Shown here in pieces: positions 62,492-64,000 of a stretch of 64,000 nucleotides of DNA. The stretch covers positions 806,001 to 870,000 of the forward strand of contig NZ_OW712331.1 in assembly GCF_940677205.1 (NCBI RefSeq), written 5' to 3'. How positions within the stretch are numbered: the stretch's first letter is position 1; every line of letters starts with the position of its first letter. Both the position numbers and the translations under genes were made by a program. The notes under the pieces are model-generated. The model did not search any database, had not been told where the DNA came from, and was given only the letters and a program-made list of their open reading frames with translations. Source of the stretch: [Clostridium] colinum (lineage in GTDB: Bacteria > Bacillota > Clostridia > Lachnospirales > CAG-274).

Positions 62492-63424
62492 ATGTTTATT
62501 AAAAAAGATGAATTTTACTACAAATCATCAGACGAATTAACAAATATACATTGTGTAAATTGGATAGCTAATGAAATTAAATGTATTTTACAAATTGCTC
62601 ACGGAATGGTTGAGCATATTGAAAGATATGAAGATTTTGCTAAATTTTTGAATAATTACGGAATATTAGTTGTAGGTAATGACCATTTAGGACACGGAAA
62701 ATCGATTAGTTGTGAGGAAAATTTTGGATATTTTTCTGAAAAAAATGGAAACAATAATGTAATAAAAGATATGTATTATTTAACAAAAATTACAAAAGAA
62801 AAATATCCAAATTTACCTTATATTTTTTTAGGGCATAGTATGGGTTCATTTTTATTAAGACAATATTTATGTGAATATGGAAATGAAATAGATGGCGCAA
62901 TTATTATGGGAACAGGAAATGAATATACACTACATATAAAAGGTGGCATTGCATTAATAAATAAGATAGCTTCTCAAAAAGGTTGGAGATATAGAAGTGA
63001 ATTTATTGACAAGGCTGTTTTTGCAGGATTTAATAAAAAATTTGAACCTTCCAAAACAGGTAAAGAGTGGCTAACTAGAGATGAAAAAATAATACAAAAA
63101 TATATTGAAGATAAAAGATGCAATTTTATATTTACATTAAATGGATATTACAATTTATTATATGGAATAGAAAAATTATCTAATAAAAACTATTTAAATA
63201 AGATGCCTAAAGATTTACCTATTTTATTTGTTTCTGGAGATAAAGACCCTGTGGGTAATTTTGGAAAAAGTGTGTTGAGTGTTTTTAAAACATTTAAAAA
63301 AATAGGAATGAAAAATGTTGAATGTAAGCTATATGAAGGGTTTAGACACGAAATTTTAAATGAAATAGGAAAAAAAGAAGTATACAACGATATTTTAAAT
63401 TGGATAATAAAAATTTTAAAATAA
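62492..63424 (+). CDS. Alpha/beta hydrolase, monoacylglycerol lipase-like
   Basis: A 310-residue lipase-like hydrolase. The nucleophile serine is in LGHSMGSFLLRQY near residue 112; the catalytic Asp is probably in VSGDKDPVG near 250, and the His in GFRHEILNE near 289. The oxyanion region 'AHGMVEHIERYEDFA' and 'DHLGHGKS' match lysophospholipase/monoacylglycerol lipases. No signal peptide, so it acts in the cytoplasm on glycerides or related esters. It follows prfA with AGAAGGTGA upstream. Confidence 0.88.
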   Translation: MFIKKDEFYYKSSDELTNIHCVNWIANEIKCILQIAHGMVEHIERYEDFAKFLNNYGILVVGNDHLGHGKSISCEENFGYFSEKNGNNNVIKDMYYLTKITKEKYPNLPYIFLGHSMGSFLLRQYLCEYGNEIDGAIIMGTGNEYTLHIKGGIALINKIASQKGWRYRSEFIDKAVFAGFNKKFEPSKTGKEWLTRDEKIIQKYIEDKRCNFIFTLNGYYNLLYGIEKLSNKNYLNKMPKDLPILFVSGDKDPVGNFGKSVLSVFKTFKKIGMKNVECKLYEGFRHEILNEIGKKEVYNDILNWIIKILK

Positions 63425-63474
63425 AAATATATAATAATTATTTTACATAAAATTTTATTTTTATAAAAAAATGA

Positions 63475-63503
63475 TTGACATATAGTAAAAATTAGTATAG
63501 AAT
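63475..63503 (+). promoter_or_regulatory. Promoter of ylxM-ffh
   Basis: TTGACA (63475-63480), 17-base spacer, TAGAAT (63498-63503), 42 bases before the ATG. Confidence 0.75.
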
Positions 63504-63544
63504 ATTTTATTGTAAAGTATATTGCCTTTACAGGAAGGTGTCTT

Positions 63545-63898
63545 ATGGATAAAATATTATTTCTTACAATGCTATATGATTTTTATGGAGAGCTTTTAAC
63601 AGATAAACAAAAAGAAATTTTTGAGCTATATCATCTTAATGATTTATCTCTTTATGAGATTAGCTCTCAATACAATATTAGCCGTCAAGCTGTTTTGGAT
63701 AGTATTAAGCGAACAGAAAAAACTTTATTGCATTATGAAGAAAAGCTTTCCTTAATTGAAAAACATTTAAACCAAAAAAAAATTATTGATAAAACAATTA
63801 ATAATATAGAAAATATATTATCTAGCAATAGTTTAGATTTATTTTATGTTTCATTATTAAATGAGATAAAAGAATCTTTAAGCACTTTGTTAGACTAA
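63545..63898 (+). CDS. ylxM: YlxM, signal recognition particle-associated helix-turn-helix protein
   Basis: A 117-residue protein with a sigma-70 region 4-like helix-turn-helix ('LTDKQKEIFELYHLNDLSLY', 'YEISSQYNISRQAVLDSIKR') and a C-terminal coiled coil. YlxM is encoded before ffh in most Firmicutes and modulates the SRP. AGGAAGGTG lies before the ATG. Its stop codon is 13 bases before ffh. Confidence 0.92.
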   Translation: MDKILFLTMLYDFYGELLTDKQKEIFELYHLNDLSLYEISSQYNISRQAVLDSIKRTEKTLLHYEEKLSLIEKHLNQKKIIDKTINNIENILSSNSLDLFYVSLLNEIKESLSTLLD

Positions 63899-63911
63899 GG
63901 AGGCTTAAAAT

Positions 63912-64000
63912 ATGGCTTTTGAAAATCTATCTTCAAAACTACAAGATGTTTTTAAAAATCTTACTGGTAAAGGTAAACTTTCTGAAAAAGATGTAAAAGC
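63912..64000 (+). CDS. ffh: Signal recognition particle protein Ffh (partial, 5' end)
   Basis: Only the first 29 codons are in the window: 'MAFENLSSKLQDVFKNLTGK' and 'GKLSEKDVKA', the conserved N-terminal helix of the Ffh NG domain. It follows ylxM after AAGGAGGC, the usual order. Ffh binds the signal sequence of nascent membrane proteins together with SRP RNA. Confidence 0.9.
   Translation, partial: MAFENLSSKLQDVFKNLTGKGKLSEKDVK

Noticed and set aside
1-64000. CRISPR arrays, tRNA or rRNA genes
   Set aside because: No regularly spaced repeat-spacer array and no recognisable tRNA or rRNA sequence was seen on either strand.

Overview
The window comes from a very A+T-rich, low-GC Gram-positive bacterium. 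AGGAGG-type ribosome binding sites, frequent TTG and GTG starts, consensus TTGACA/TATAAT promoters and U-tract hairpin terminators all fit. The ftsEX/M23, birA-dusB, yqhQ-prmC-prfA and ylxM-ffh neighbourhoods point to an anaerobic member of the Clostridia. I cannot name the species from sequence alone.

Positions 1 to about 23140 hold the right-hand part of a Mu-like prophage. Its transposase end lies to the left of the window. Layout: an AbrB-type tail, an unknown protein and a Mor-type activator ending in a terminator; then a long late operon with Dam methylase, Mu-type head genes (gp27, gp28, gp29, F, I with a nested scaffold start, T, gp36, G), a contractile tail (sheath, tube, chaperone with a -1 frameshift, tape measure), a baseplate resembling PBSX and P2 more than Mu, tail fibres, and a lysis module with two holins and an M15 endolysin. 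The major head gene is frameshifted in an A-run. One antisense membrane-protein gene with its own promoter and terminator sits inside the late operon. Paired 15-bp repeats, 22 bp apart, mark the probable phage right end.

Positions 23200 to 42200 are chromosomal. On the minus strand are a U32 protein, an FtsW/RodA flippase-polymerase, a class B PBP, and a ZapA protein extended by 18-residue coiled-coil repeats. On the plus strand are a CdaR-type regulator, FtsE, FtsX, an M23/EnvC-like hydrolase activator, a FliL-like membrane protein, BirA, a small unknown, DusB, a heterodimeric ABC exporter with one degenerate ATP site, and an unknown conserved-looking protein.

Positions 42200 to 57400 carry a lone BtuD-like ATPase and an ethanolamine-utilisation microcompartment operon: eutG, eutS, eutP, eutA, eutB, eutC, eutL, a eutK-like shell gene, eutE, eutM, eutT, pduL, a eut-associated unknown, eutN, a pduT-like shell gene, eutH and eutQ. 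Together they import ethanolamine, split it with B12-dependent lyase to acetaldehyde and ammonia, convert acetaldehyde to ethanol or acetyl-CoA and acetyl phosphate, and build the shell. No eutV/eutW regulator is visible. Divergent from eutG is a cobalamin riboswitch with a perfect consensus promoter, followed by two terminator-like hairpins and no adjacent gene. This is the architecture of the EutX and Rli55 regulatory RNAs and is the most interesting item here. Two copies of a non-coding dispersed repeat flank and invade this region.

Positions 57600 to 64000 return to housekeeping: a tiny Cys-containing peptide, cardiolipin synthase, YqhQ, PrmC, PrfA, an alpha/beta hydrolase, YlxM and the start of Ffh.
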